A stretch of DNA of 64,000 bases from Pyronema omphalodes (Eukaryota > Ascomycota > Pezizomycetes > Pezizales > Pyronemataceae), in NCBI GenBank assembly GCA_024516155.1, contig JAJJXM010000026.1, positions 620,001-684,000 on the forward strand. The letters run 5' to 3'. The notes under the pieces are model-generated. The model had not been told where the DNA came from, searched no databases, and saw nothing but the letters and a program-made list of their open reading frames with translations. A program made the position numbers and the translations under genes. This document shows positions 10,113 to 23,144 of this stretch, one piece after another (position 1 is the stretch's first letter; every line of letters begins with the position of its first letter).

Positions 10113-12109
10113 GCGCGATAATGTTTAGAATTGTTAGCTAGTTATTTGTTGGTCATGTAATTAACGGTTTAACGGCGTTACTGTTAGAAAAAAGGGGATG
10201 AATCTGCGAAGACGATGCTTGTAGTACTTTAGCGAAGCGTTAGGCGAGAGAATTGAACTGTGTGCATTATCCTGTTTGGAAAATAATCTCCGATCATTGA
10301 ATCCTCTCGTGACCTCTTTAGAAATCCAGACTTTTGAAACATCCCGGTGACATCTAACTCCAGTATTCATGTGGGGAAAATAATAAAGCACAGCGCGCAA
10401 AAGTAGGTCCGAAAAAATAACATGGATTGTGGTCCCCATCTCATCGCGATATTGTTTCTGCAGGGTCTGACCGAACCCCTGAATTGTGGCATGCGCACAG
10501 ATCCACGAATGCTTAAAGACATCTCCAATCATCGTTGAGTCTGGACTTTCGGGATTCCTCGGCGCTGGAAAGCGAAAGCGAATAATTGTAGCAGTAACCC
10601 GATGCATCCATCGCAAAGAATCAGCAGATTTTCTACCGGCGACAAAGTATCAATTGAGGTTCGTGCTGTGGAGCCGCATCTCGCGATGCACCTGTGGAGC
10701 CTTCAAGGCTCTTACCAGCCTTGCTTTCCGTCCGGTTTCGCCCCGCTAGCCTCGGATCGGCTATGGATTTCTCCTATTGTCCATGTCCGTCTACAGTCGC
10801 CCCACTCAGCGCGAAATAACCATCGAGGCGTTGAAATCTATCATGCCGGGGAAATATGGTTGTGAGAGTGTTGGAATGGTGTTGAAAAGAGGTGCAAGAA
10901 GTTGAAATGAGGAAAGCCTCTCCAACTGTAAACGAATTTAGTTGGCCTGCTAACCGTCGGTGCCACCACCGAGAATACGAGTAACAGCGGAACTCCGGAC
11001 GCCAGAACCTTCAGGCAAGATAAACCCTAGGGTTTTCGACAGAAGTTTAGTTGAATATACGACATGTGACTAGTACCACTTATGGATTTGCTTCGTTTCT
11101 TCTCCATTTCTCGGGCATGTACGCTTTAAAATGCGGCTGTCATATCGGGGTGTTGGATCCCCGGTAACTTCCACAGCATAGGCACTTGATCCGACGGCAA
11201 CAGCTGCGTTTAAGAACTGTCAAGTCCAAGAATACTCATTCCATCGGCCTCTCCATTAAATGCATACCATGATCTGAATTATCGATGAAAGATGGTGTTT
11301 CTTAGGATGATTACATATTCCTATCGAGACTAAAGATGAAGGGTAGCCCCCAATGTTTTTGGCAAGCGACCCTGTAGAACTTTACGTGTACCATAAGCAC
11401 TTGATAAAGTTGAGGAGTCGCAATGGTGAAGGTCGTTAGAAAAACGCGTTGCGGATACGCCGGGGTTTCGTTATAACAGCTCCGAGCTGCAGGGTGCCGA
11501 ATACATAGCACCATTTCCGGTCAAGAGACAGAGTCTAGATTTGTTGTTTTCGACGTCTCCTAGTCAGCTATGCGATAAAGGCACGCGACAGTCCCGCCAA
11601 GCTCATCGCGACCTTGCAGATCGTGACCATAGAGGAAGTTGTGAAAGTCGAAGGCCTTTGGAATCTTTGGGAGAGAAATTTAGTGGCAAAATCTGTAGTT
11701 CCGTTAGTTTTGGTACTTAGAGAGTGTTGTGTGAGGGCATAAAGAAGGAGATATCTGGAGAAACCTCTTCTAGGGGTTGAGACGCCCTTCGAGACAATCG
11801 CTGAGTACAGCCTCGTGTTCGCTAGACTCACCAATCAGAATTGTGTTCTTTCAGAAACTTTGCATGAGAGAGCAGCCCTACCTAACATATTGAGCGGTTT
11901 CGATAATGGCCCCTTTTCTGTATCAGGTATGGATTTACATTCACCTCCTTCTTCTGATTTACTTCCAGCATCTTCAAGTTTGCCAGCCGTTAACTTCCAA
12001 AAGTCGAGATATCGACGCTAATCTGTTTTTTTGTATGTCCTTCATTTATTACGTACTTGTATTCTTTCTTTGATAGGTTTTTCTTCATCTGTTCCACGGT
12101 GCTGGCATC
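10113..12109. other. Intergenic region
   Basis: 3' flank of the N-rich gene and 5' flank of the aspartyl-protease-like gene. Short open frames on both strands, such as 11568-11834 minus, show no domain, and I do not call them. No repeat or RNA is seen. Confidence 0.45.
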
Positions 12110-13965
12110 ATGTTTTCGAATACTTTTCTTCACATATTGTCATTTGTCGCGCTTTTCTCACCGGTGTCCGGGACCGCATCCCGCGTGAAGCCCGTGGTGA
12201 TGTCTTTCTCGCACAAGTATGTGTAATTTCCTTATCCAAGTCAGTCATGGTATCAGATCATCCATTAACGCCTGACCGAAGATATGGCTCTGGCAGTGGT
12301 TCATCATGGTTCTCAGTCCCGGTCACAGTCGGCTCCAAAGACTTCAACCTCAGTATATCCACGAGTCTTGGTCAATCCTGGATCCCCGGTACCTCAGACA
12401 TCCTCTGCGCTCATACTCCGAATAAGGACGATTGCAAGTTATCTCCCGATGGGGAAAATTCTAGGTTTCAAACCAGCGGGATACCCAAGGCTTTGACGGC
12501 CGAGCTGGAGAAGAAAGTTTATAATAAAACTATCGTCCCACGACTCATTCCAGCTCGACAGTCGGATTATCAGGCGCTTCTTGGGCTGAAAGGAAGGGGC
12601 GTTGCCACAAATGAGTCCATAAGTCTTGAGAGTAAAACTGGCCAAATTAACCTCTGGTCCCAGTCTATTAGTATCTTCACAGATCACCCGGATTCAAATG
12701 GATATCTGAGTTTGCAGCAAATGGCTTTGAATCTCTTTGCAGCCGACAGAATCCCGGGCCCTAACTTTCATCTGTATCTCGGACAGAGTGCGGAAGCGAA
12801 TGAATCATCAGTGCCGTTATTCCACCCCGGAAAATCCGCTGAATCGTATACGATGATATTGGGTGGATATGATAGTAACATATGGGACCTCAAAAAGACG
12901 CAGCGGTATCCTCTCCAAAAGACAGTGATAATGTCCGACGTGCCTGGGAAAGGTAAATTACCAGCGACAGAGGAAGCGGGGTACCGAATGGAATTGCCAA
13001 TCGAAGATATAATATACCGATGGACAAAAGGTGGTGATACAGGTAACTCTCTGTTGCCAGCACCGTCAACGGTCATAATCGACACCACAACTCCGTATTT
13101 GTGGCTCCCACCAAAGGCGGTACACGCGTTTGTAAGCGCGACTGGCGCGACTTGGAACGACACTATGGACGCTTACGTCTTCACTAGATGTTTCTCTGAC
13201 TGTTATCCAATAGAAAACACAATCAGTCAAGGGGTGGTAGACTTCAAGTTCAAGAATAAAACCATTACCCTCAAATTGTCAGATTATTTTCGTATTCAGA
13301 GCTTGTGGATGGATGACTTTTCAAGTCTGAACCAGTCAGTATTTCCAATCCGTGCGCTAAAGGATGAGAGTGCTCCAATTGTGTTTGGAAGGGCGGTAAT
13401 GGCGGGTATCCACCTCTGGGTTGACTATGCGGAGGAGTATTTTTGCCTTACAACGGGAAACACGACGGAGGGACAGATAACCCAGCCAAAAATTGTGCCT
13501 TGGAGCATGAGCGATCATCCGTCAACCACCAACACAACAATTCTCGCTGATACTCTTGGAACAAATAATCCAGCCGATATACCCGGAGAAACGGAGAAGT
13601 GGCCCATCATCGCCTACGTTGCAGCAGCTGTCGGTAGTAGTGTCATTCTGCTCATCATAGGTATCGGTATCTATTGTTGCTTCAGGCGGCGGCGAAATAC
13701 AGGTCCTCGGCGTCCGTTGACAATGACAGTTGGGCCTAACGAACTCAGCGGTCATGATTGTACAAAGCCGGGGAGGAATGTGCCGTCTAATGATAACAAG
13801 TACTATCCTTTGCACGAGATAGACAGGACCCTACACCCAGGGAATCGGTACTCTCCACCACCGCTTGCAGTGCACGAGTCGCCATCAGAACATGAAAGAG
13901 CGGAGGTACCGGCTTCATCAACGATACATGGCGCTTCAGTACCCAAAAAGCCGATCCGGCGGTAA
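12110..13965 (+). CDS. Type-I membrane protein, catalytically dead aspartyl-protease fold
   Basis: Model: exon 1 12110-12216, intron 12217-12281 (65 bp, GTATGT donor, ATTAAC branch, AAG acceptor), exon 2 12282-13965, 596 residues. This start is chosen because it supplies a signal peptide (MFSNTFLHILSFVALFS...) that splices in frame to the long exon; the alternative is the ATG at 12247 in the long frame (572 residues, no signal peptide). The lumenal part follows a pepsin-like plan: a first-lobe strand with STSLGQSW where an active protease has DTGS-xx-W (about residues 57-68), LGGYDSNIW, then IIDTTTPYLWLP (about 300-312) in place of the second DTG, and FGRAVMAGIHLWVDY near the end. The first Asp is lost and the second motif is DTT, so proteolysis is unlikely. 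A single membrane segment (about 477-502) is followed by CCFRRRR and a ~90-residue Pro/His-rich cytoplasmic tail. It resembles a fungal family of transmembrane pseudo-aspartyl proteases; a sensor or adhesion role is inference. Confidence 0.75.
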
Positions 13966-16055
13966 TTCTTGCGACGAAACAATTGCATAGACGTATAAGT
14001 CCTACTTGGTATCCCCAACCGCCGGGGATACTGATTTGCTATCCTTCTCCTCCCCCGCGGGCATATACCTTTTGATAGCCGATACCGCCGCATTTTTTTG
14101 GTCAATTACCACATTATGGGTCGTATCCCCCGGCAAACCAGCTATGTAAGCCGGTGAACAGGTGGACGTGGCATGTAGACGTGACGCGAGTGTCGGTTGG
14201 ATTGAGGTTTTTTTTTAGGAGTAATCTCCTTTGAAATTTCGGCGTTTGGGAGAGTATCTGTTCGTAAAATAATTGAATGTATACTAGAACGATTTCGCAT
14301 AATGGCCCTAGAGAGTAATTGAGCTCGATGATCGATAGAGGATGGTGGTGGAGGTGAAGTTGCTCAAAAATCAGTGATAACCCTAATCTACAAAAAGACG
14401 GTCTAGTGACGTCAAGCGAAGGCACGCGGAGAACGCGACTTATCTGCTTCGCAACGCGCATGCACTCCACCTCTACCCCATCTTTGACAAGATCATTAGC
14501 AACAACGAATGTCTATTTCGAAACACAGCCAATCACCAGCATCATACATGATATACCAACTCCATGTTCCGCGCACGTCACACCAATAGGTACGACAACC
14601 TACGAGTTAGTTGAGGAGCGATGTTGATTGCGGTCCTCTGCTGCCCTGATATTGTCTTGGAAACTAAAGACCTATTGGTGGTTTCTAAATCCCCTCCTTT
14701 AAAATTATGAGTGTCTATGAAGAAAGAATTAACGTTGATACAGGGGTTGATTATTCTAAGGCTGAGTATTAAGTGATGAGGTATGAGTTAGCTTCTGAAG
14801 CACTGCAAAACCCTGGCCAATAATCGCAGGCTAATCCTATACTATTTACTTACGCTATTCGCTAACACTAGGTCAAAGACATACGTCTCAGGTCTCCACA
14901 TTGAAGTTATTCGTACATTCAGTTGGCATATAATATCTTTACACAATCCCTTCACTCCACAGTATTCAACGTTATTCACATCTACTTTTTTTACGACACT
15001 TTTTAGTGCCCACAATTGATGAATATGATGTCAAATCCAAGTTAGTTTTGATTTTCCAGGGCCGCGCGCCAAGGCTATCGGGGGGTGGCCATGACCGATG
15101 GAATAGCCATAGCTTTGGGATGGAACATACAAAGGGAAAAACGTAACCGAAAACAGGAATGCTGAAGACGAAAGGTTCAGCACTGGAGAAGATTTTGTGG
15201 TTGGACCGAACAAGAGGTCCTACTTCTCATTTCCTTTCTTCCACAGAGCCCAACTTGCACCAAAGAATGTGTATCATATCGCAAGATTTAGAAAAAAGCC
15301 AAATTGATCTCAAAAGTTAGGCCATATTAAAATCTAGTAGGCCGAAAGAAAGTGAGCATTCAACGATCAATTTTCTTGCTTACACGAATTCTCAATAGGG
15401 ACGTATTAAGACTGAGGAGGAGACCATTACCAACGAGTGGTGGTTTTTCTTAGACGGAAGCTTAAGTGTCTTCAGTACATTTTCTCGTCCAAAAGTTTGT
15501 GGCAAAAATCACGTCGAATTTAATGTGAGAGTCAAAAGTTTGTTGAATTTCCTGCTGAAATTACCCCGAACAACAGTTTACCAAGATATTTGTGATACTG
15601 TGCACTTTGATCAGTATGGATAACAATCAAGACCATAAAAAGGTCCCGTGGATTCCGCAATCAGCATAGGCTCGATATGCAGGAAAAAAGTTACTATATT
15701 GTCAAACACCATGGGTAATCGTGGAACTCCTTTTGTGCAGAACTACCTCTGCAAGCCACGGTCAGCGAGAGACAGCATACCATGAGCCGTTTGACCGTCT
15801 TTTTCTCTTCCGAAGTTTCAAATAACTCATAAGCAAGCCCACATCACCGTCACATACAGCCATCAATTGCAAATCATCAGTCGGGATCGGGAGGAAAAGC
15901 AATATCAGGAAATCTCCACGATGATTATCCATCGATCCAAGCGCCGGCAGTGCACGAAGCTCAATATCAGGCGGGTAAGGAGCCAGTTACACTGGATGAA
16001 AACCATAGTTTCTGATGGTCACGATCTAAAATCCTGATCCTGCCCAACTGTGGGG

Positions 16056-16090
16056 GTTTATCGATAATGTGATAGACGATATCGATAAAC
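16056..16090. repeat. 11-bp inverted repeat (hairpin)
   Basis: GTTTATCGATA at 16056-16066 and its exact reverse complement at 16080-16090, with a 13-bp spacer that itself contains GATAGACGA. No gene lies beside it, so it is probably chance or transposon debris. Confidence 0.5.
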
Positions 16091-17996
16091 ACCCCTGAGC
16101 CTTGCGCTTTGCCTAGGACATAGCGTGGATAAACATCCGGTTCTACTGCAGAAGCCCGGATCCGTCAATATCATGTCCTGCCTGAGGAATCTCATGATCA
16201 TAGCAGCCAGCTTCCCCGCTTTTTCTTCACGGCATGTCCCACCGCGTATTCACTACGCATTGGCCTCCGGAACGGCATACTAAGGTTCGACCTAGAACAA
16301 TATCTTGCATCCCGATATGGCTTACTGTGCGTCGATTGACAGGAACTTCACCAGTTGTGGCTGTTGTACGATGTTACAGCCACAGCGTCATTGGTTCAGT
16401 GTGGCGAGGTGTGCCACACTTTAGGTCTCTGCATGCTAAAGTGAATACCCAGTTCGAATATGCACTGTGATGGGCCACAGCGTGACTGCGCAGAGAGTGA
16501 TTGACCAAACTACCAAGAAAAGCCACCCGTTATGCATGAGAAATAACATTTACATACCAGCCCTTTATCCCGGATAAAACCCTAAATCGACGAGGATGTG
16601 ATTCTAGGATTTCTCATCATGGAACTAAACAATGTTATAGAAACAATCTATTTTTTTTAAAGCGGGATGATGAAAATAAAACACGTGGCCTTGTTTTCCA
16701 GGAACAATATTTTGCCCACTGAACATGACTCCAACAGTTTGATATTCGACAATTACCCCACCTAGCATATATACCCGAATTTTCATTATTCCTCTGTGAT
16801 ATAAGTTCGTTTATCTATCTTGCCTTTCTGTAAAATTCCCAAAAATAGAATTATGCAACATCATGTAGGAGGTTCTTCAGCGGCTATCACATCCTGGACG
16901 TTGGTCGGCTACTATTTTTACAACCCTAACACTGTAGGAACAACCCGAGGAAAACGATCCGCAACGGGTAGATACGACAAAATAAGGTGTAACTAATCAA
17001 CGGAGATGATCATCCGGTGGGGTATCTTGGGTGGGGTAGCGAGCCGAGCCGAAACTCAGCGGGCTGGGTGAGTCTTACCGAGTGATAGATTATGAGTCGA
17101 GTGATGAACTGAGCATGCATAGAATAGATTAATATCTGCACAGCATCGTAAAGGAAAGCCTGGACCAAGCCCACGAAAAATTTTATGCCAAGTTAAATAT
17201 ATTTTGCCTAATATCTGGAAGAAAACAGAACCGAGGGAAATTCAAAATCGCTCCGAAGGCGCCTCGATTCTGCGAGTGTACAACAGATATACTCCAGGCT
17301 CGTGAAAAAAATGGTTGGGAATCTCATGAAAGCGGTGTCATAGCGCGCGCTATAAAAAGTATGCAGATGTATTATATTAGATACATTTTTTTGAGGGTTC
17401 TACTGTAAACATGTAGACGTACAGCTTGTTCAACCAGCAAAGCTTGTCAAAAAGACTTCGGTTCGCGCGCGCCATCATTGAGTGTACAGACACTCTTTTG
17501 ACCAATAATGATGCCTTGAGTATACTTCTCATGGTATCTTATTTCTCTAATGACAGAAATTTGAGAGTCTAGAGCCTAGGGATATGATCTGACATGGCGA
17601 GCGCCGACGAGCAAAGTTTTAGATTAGAATTGCCGGAGCGCTTGGTGAAAGCTTATCGGGAGGATATGATTCGTTTTACGGCTCGGCCATGCTTTAAATT
17701 TCGGTGACTTTCAGCTCACAGTTGAGAAAGCTTCGCGGTTAGATATTTCTACATCATAACTGGCTCCGGGATACCGGGTAGCCAGCAAACTAGACGGTAG
17801 GGCTACTGCTGGATTAGTTTTTGCCCACGTCATTGCCATCAGTGCCGCATGATGTTGTCATAATAGGCAGTGACATGGGGTCTTTACTCAATGAGATTGG
17901 AAAACAATGTAGATTGTGCATGGTGAGTTGTAAGAATTACGTGTTCTCGATGCACATACCTCCATTATTGGCGGTAGCCCGAGCAAGGCAATTATG

Positions 17997-18066
17997 AAAG
18001 GCGTCTACGTACGCGGCTATCGACAGGGCTGGAGGTATATCAAAGGCGTCTAAGCACGCGGCTATC
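17997..18066 (+). repeat. 25-bp direct repeat, two copies
   Basis: Copies at 17997-18021 and 18042-18066 read AAAGGCGTCTA(C/A)G(T/C)ACGCGGCTATC and differ at two positions, 45 bp apart start to start. A small local duplication in spacer DNA. Confidence 0.7.
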
Positions 18067-18100
18067 TCAATATTATTTGGGTTTGGAGGCCTATGATAGG

Positions 18101-18141
18101 TTTTTTTTTTTTTTTTTTTTTTTGGGGGGGGGGGGGGGGGG
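18101..18141 (+). repeat. T23G18 homopolymer junction
   Basis: Twenty-three T followed directly by eighteen G. One of several long poly(G) or poly(C) tracts in the window; the same T-run-to-G-run order recurs at 23111-23144 and, on the minus strand, at 63664-63698. No gene is adjacent. Confidence 0.95.
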
Positions 18142-21100
18142 CAGTATCTAGTATTTATCGAGGCGGATTATAAGCTTTACGGCGCTGGATGAGTAAATTC
18201 CTTGTCAGATTTTTGAAATCCAGCACAGTAATTACGGTTCAGGAAGAATAAGTTCGTAGTAAGATTGGCATTGACCAAGAAGTATCACGGAACAAAGGAT
18301 TACAAATTATCAACGGCTGAAGTCGTTTCTCTTATACGTTACCGCTCGCCAAACAACGTAAGGGTTCTACCATATGCTACATCGAAGGTCGCCACAGTGA
18401 CCGGAAGGCGCGCGCCATAGCTACGATAAGCAAATTAGAAGCTGGAATTCCGTGTAAATTTCTTCGTCCATAACAATGAGAACGCGGTCAGTGTGATGAA
18501 GAAGGTCTCGTCTCAGCGCTCGCGGCTGGAGAATCCATGCGGGGTCCAACGTTGGAACGAATGATATTGCCACTAAGGTGAAAAAGAGCCGCCGGAGGTT
18601 TGTATCACCATGCACTCACTCGGTTACAGCAGGTTACACGGCCCGTCGTTCTGAGGAATATGACAGCCGTTGAACATCCTGGAATAGCACTGCTGCTCGC
18701 TTAACTCACCTCAAAAAATACGAAACTCGGTTCAAAAATCGATGGATAAGCGATTTACAATAATAAACAGCGCTTTAATTCAACGGGATTAAAGCCAGGA
18801 GGTTAATATAAAAATAAAGCCAACTGCAGACCGAGGATGTAACGGGGAGAGAGTTGATATCAACGTGCATAAAGTGCTCGGTAGCGGCTATAGCTGAAGG
18901 CAGTTTGAACATCTATTTTTGGTCCCGAAACCTTCTTCTCAAGCTTCTAGAATAACTTGATACACACTATACACAACTGTTGGTGTTGCACCTATTTTTG
19001 AAACGTAGCGCCAGGTCCAATCAGAATTCTGGAAGCTTTTGATACAGGCACAATACACTGTGGCTCGGCAATGGTGTAATGGATGCTGACGAGTGGGGTA
19101 GCATGAAAAATGCACCGAGCTCACCAACAAATTCCCCGCATAGCGAGTAGCCGAGACGTTTCGCCAGAATTATCACCAACACAGTCGTTCTTTATGCGTT
19201 GCAAGAGTGACCGACAAATTTGAGATATCACGAATCAGACCATCGTTTGAATTACTGTAGCAGGGCTCTACTGAGTTGGAAATGAACAGTCAGCTTGATG
19301 GATCATGACGCAACTGCCAACGCGTGGGGTGCTTCAAGAGAAGGTACCTGGAACAGGAATCCCTGGTCAAAAGCCACTCGATTTGGTATATTTACCAAGA
19401 TTCACATGGTCCATGGAAACCACCTGTAAATTCCGGTGAGGAGGCGTAGAATCGTGTTCAATTGCGCGCCTAACAATTACCCAATTATCTCACGGAAATC
19501 CAGCCAGTTCCCCAGTAGAAGGTTACACCAACTGGCTGACGAGACTTGGAAAAATTCCGTAGATATCGTAGCACAGTAAGTTTTTATATTCACCCTCAAT
19601 AAAGCCGCCGAGGCATAGAATTTTCGAAACGAATTGGAAATAAGGCAAATCTAGGATCTACGGAGTTCGTAATTGACGGGGTGCTTTTGTTCGGCGATAC
19701 TTTGTGGAACGGATAGTTGCAGAAAAAAATAGAATTCACCGGATGAAGAGATGTTTATTTGACTCTCCCGAGATTGTTCAGGAGGGCGCGGCTACTACCG
19801 AATCTATATTCGTTGGTATGACGCCGGAGCATCATCTAGAAATTTACACGAACGAGGTCCGTGCGATGATTGGTTCCTCGGGTCCATCAACCATAACGAT
19901 AAACGGAAGGAGGTTAATCCGTCGATGATTTTGCGGCAGTGCTGTCATCGAACCAAGGCCATGCATTCTTTCGGAACCACTGGATAACTCATTCACTCAC
20001 CTCCTAGCCGCGCGGTTTAAGGCTGCGGTGGCGGCGGAGGACAGAGGGCGGGAGTACATGTCCAAGTCAGATGATAATAGAGGAAGGCTGAAGAGTACGA
20101 CAGAAAAATTAAGGTAAAACAACCTGAAGAGTATTCAGCACACTCTGGCGATGCATGTGCGCCGATCACCTCAGATCAGATTTTGTTTGTCACAGCTAGG
20201 TTGATTGATAGGTTTGCCTCCACGGTGACTTGAAATGCTTACGCAATTCTGCTGGGGCATCAGTATCGTTGTCACTCCACTGCTGACGAGAGAAATCAGC
20301 AACTTCACGGGAAGCTCCTTCGCCTCCGATATGTCGGAAACAAACACTTTGCTAGCAGCCGGAAGCTCATCATCGGATATGATTTATGCATCATAGCTCA
20401 CGGGAAGCTCCAAACTACCTCGTTCCCCAGCGAAATTCTGGCTAGGCTATTGGTAAATAGCCGCCCAAGCTATGTCAGGGACCTCTGAGACAAGATGAGG
20501 GAGCTGGGGTCGTGTCTTAGAAACCGAGTAACAGGATCTCGGGCTCACCTCTAACCGCATTCTGCCAGATATCGTTACTTTTCTTATCCCAGTGCATGTT
20601 CTGATGCACGTTGGGCCTGCCATCACCATTTTTAAAACAGGTGCATCGATTTCATCCCCTCGTTTCAAAGGTCCCCACCCCCCTTTCTTCACCCACGTTT
20701 TGTATGGCCGCTGGTCCTGGAATAGTACACCCCGCATACATGCCATAGATCTTGCCTGTCGCTTGAATCCGGAGCATCACACAGGTGTGTGGTGATGATG
20801 ATTGAGAGATCTGGAGTCTGCATGTCGCTTGGTAGCGGGTGGCGGGGCGCGAAAAGACCATGCTGGAACCCATCAGAAGGACCAGGCTGAGCCAGCCTGA
20901 GGAGGCCAGCTTTGACCAGGAGTGCTGGACATTTGAGAGCTGATTCTGTGATAATTATGGCATTTCAGGAATTGGCTTGGGTGATTGGTTATTGGATCCC
21001 GCTGGCAGCGCTGGCTGGCACAAGTTGTGGTGGCTCGCGCTCGCCTACAACCTGCGCGCGCATTTATTCCCCTGGTACGAGTAGCGGGTATATCACAGAC

Positions 21101-21400
21101 GTGCTGGGGTATAACACGTCTTATTATTATTATTATTGTCATTGTTGCTGTGTGCCGCCCAACCAGATTTCCCATTAAATACTTAACTCCTGTGCCGCCC
21201 CCCTCCTACTTTCGCTCCCCACTTTCGACGTTACCGGCTTTTACTTCAAAGACTTTCGCTAGTCTCTTACGCTGACGTCTCGGTCATTCAAAAGGCATAT
21301 ATCGATCGTTAACCCGTCACGAAGAAAGGCAACAGCTGTCAACATTCGCGATTGACAGATTCGAATTTCCAATAACAGCGCTCGATCAACCGTTGACGGA

Positions 21401-21514
21401 TATATATTCTGCCAGAAATATAAACATTCCCACGACGATATATACTCTGCCACAAATCTGCACATCCCCGCGAGAATATATATTCTGCCATAAATATACA
21501 CATTCCTGCGACAA
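21401..21514 (+). repeat. Three 38-bp tandem repeats in the leader of the 21564 gene
   Basis: Units at 21401-21438, 21439-21476 and 21477-21514, each starting TATATA(T/C)TCTGCCA and ending CGA(C/G)(G/A)A. They end 49 bp before the ATG at 21564, so they lie in the 5' leader or core promoter. Each unit carries a TATATA core, so the array could act as a stacked core-promoter element or as a structured leader. Confidence 0.9.
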
Positions 21515-21563
21515 AATAAACAACTCTCGTTACAGGTACACCGCAACAATAACAATAACAATC

Positions 21564-22193
21564 ATGCCTGCACGACCGTCTCCTCTCATTACGAAAGGCC
21601 ATGGATTTGTCCTCGGATCTGGAAACAAGAGTCCCTTCTCGCCGTTACCATCAGAGCTCCCCCGAACTCCCGTCATCGGACAATTTGACGCTCTGAGAAG
21701 TCGCGACGAGGTCATGAAAACTCCCATAACTCCTCCAACGGCATACACAGAATTCCTCAAAAACACCATAAACTCACCAGCGATTGCCTCACCCACATCC
21801 CACAGCCTTCCATATACTCCTGCCACTCTGTCAGCCGGCGCAAGCTACAGATCACACCATGGCTATTACACTCCGGCCACACCATATCCAGCGCCCTTGT
21901 CCGCCCCAATGGGTGGTAGGAGGTCCGCACGAGGCGGTCTTCCTCCTAGTCCAACTAGCGCCGGATCTAGTACCAACTCTTCGCCATCAACAGAAAGTCC
22001 TCGGAGCGGAGGTACAAGAAGATGTCCGGTGGACGATGATGATGAGGCCGACGACTCCGGAAGTGACCACGAGCAGCTTGCAAGTGATGAAAGGGTCACA
22101 GTTAAGCAGGTGGTTACGACGACAGTAACATATAGCACACCACGAATGAGCTTGATGCCAGCGCCAAAAGGAAAGAGACGAAGGATATCATAG
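21564..22193 (+). CDS. Small disordered, probably nuclear protein
   Basis: A 209-residue single-exon frame. The start is the ATG at 21564 (context ACAATCATGCC); the frame is open upstream, but that part is the 38-bp repeat leader. Residues 1-75 are rich in SP/TP motifs and hold the most protein-like block (PRTPVIGQFDALRSRDE, then TPITPPTAYTEF). The middle is Ser/Pro/Gly-rich. A strongly acidic patch (VDDDDEADDSGSDHE) follows at about 155-170, and the C-terminus is KGKRRRIS, a basic nuclear localisation type signal. No enzymatic domain is visible. The SP/TP sites suggest proline-directed phosphorylation, as in cell-cycle or transcriptional regulators, but that is inference; I do not recognise the family. 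Confidence 0.7.
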   Translation: MPARPSPLITKGHGFVLGSGNKSPFSPLPSELPRTPVIGQFDALRSRDEVMKTPITPPTAYTEFLKNTINSPAIASPTSHSLPYTPATLSAGASYRSHHGYYTPATPYPAPLSAPMGGRRSARGGLPPSPTSAGSSTNSSPSTESPRSGGTRRCPVDDDDEADDSGSDHEQLASDERVTVKQVVTTTVTYSTPRMSLMPAPKGKRRRIS

Positions 22194-23110
22194 GCGCCTG
22201 GCTGGAGTTTAATCACCACCGGGAACCAATTTCTTACGATGATCCTCGAAAAAAAAACACCCGACGGTGCAGGACCGGTGTAGAAATGGTGTGGAAGTCC
22301 GGAGGACGATGTGTGAGGGGTTTTTTTTGGCGTCTATGATTTCCTATTGAATTTTATTGCTACTGGCGTCGACGTTGATATCTTTTTTTACTTTGGTTAT
22401 TGTCTCCTTTTTTTATGGGTATTGCAATCGTTTTTTTCTTTTTCTTGGGTTCTGCACAATCACTCATACACTTACAAAATCCACTGCTTCTTTGTAGTAG
22501 TAGTGAAAGGATTAGGGCATCGGTGGGTGTGCAAGGAATAGCTTGGTTGGGCTTGGGAGGTATTCTGATCTAAGTTCTGCGATTTACTTTCTTTCCTTTC
22601 CGCGCATTTTACTCTCCTGTACATTTTGACACCAGTTGTTTTTTTTTTGCTTTTCGGTGTGAGAGGCGAAGTACATTTTGGTTGGGGGAAGCAAGAAGAA
22701 TCGATGCAAACATTGGGGTAGGATTAATGATAATAATCCTTCTCATCACATCACCTTTTTTTTTCTCTCCCTAGTGGTGAACCCTCCTTGTCCACATCCG
22801 CCTAACAAACTTGAGTAGAGAGGCTCTTGCCGCCCGGAACCACCGCCGTGGATTAAGCATAGTAATCTAATTGGTGCTGTGTGGGTGAGATATTTTTGGT
22901 CGTGCAGAAAGAGGTGTGGAGGTGGGCGCTTAGAGGGCGAATCCCTCATTGCACGCCCACAGATCCTGACTCCGAGTGCTCAGAGATACGTATCGCGACC
23001 GAAGTTCCTATCGTAACAAGACGTGGCGATCGTGAAGGCTGTTAATAATAATTCAGGACCAGTCTTGCCATGGATATCATGCTCCTGAATTTTATAAGGC
23101 AAGCGGGACG

Positions 23111-23144
23111 TTTTTTTTTTTTCTTTTGGGGGGGGGGGGGGGGG
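23111..23144 (+). repeat. T12-C-T4-G17 homopolymer junction
   Basis: Twelve T, one C, four T, then seventeen G. Same T-to-G order as the tract at 18101. Confidence 0.95.

Larger units (their letters stand above)
13966..21400. other. Gene-free spacer with small repeats
   Basis: About 7.4 kb without a supportable gene. Visible are a hairpin at 16056-16090, a 14-bp palindrome at 17340-17353, a 25-bp direct repeat at 17997-18066, a T23G18 tract at 18101-18141 and an ATT microsatellite at about 21119-21137. Open frames are short and unconvincing. The 75-codon frame at 19704-19928 reads somewhat protein-like but begins with GTG and has no family. Confidence 0.45.

Noticed and set aside
19704..19928. 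75-codon plus-strand frame
   Set aside because: Starts with GTG, no homologous domain, isolated in spacer.
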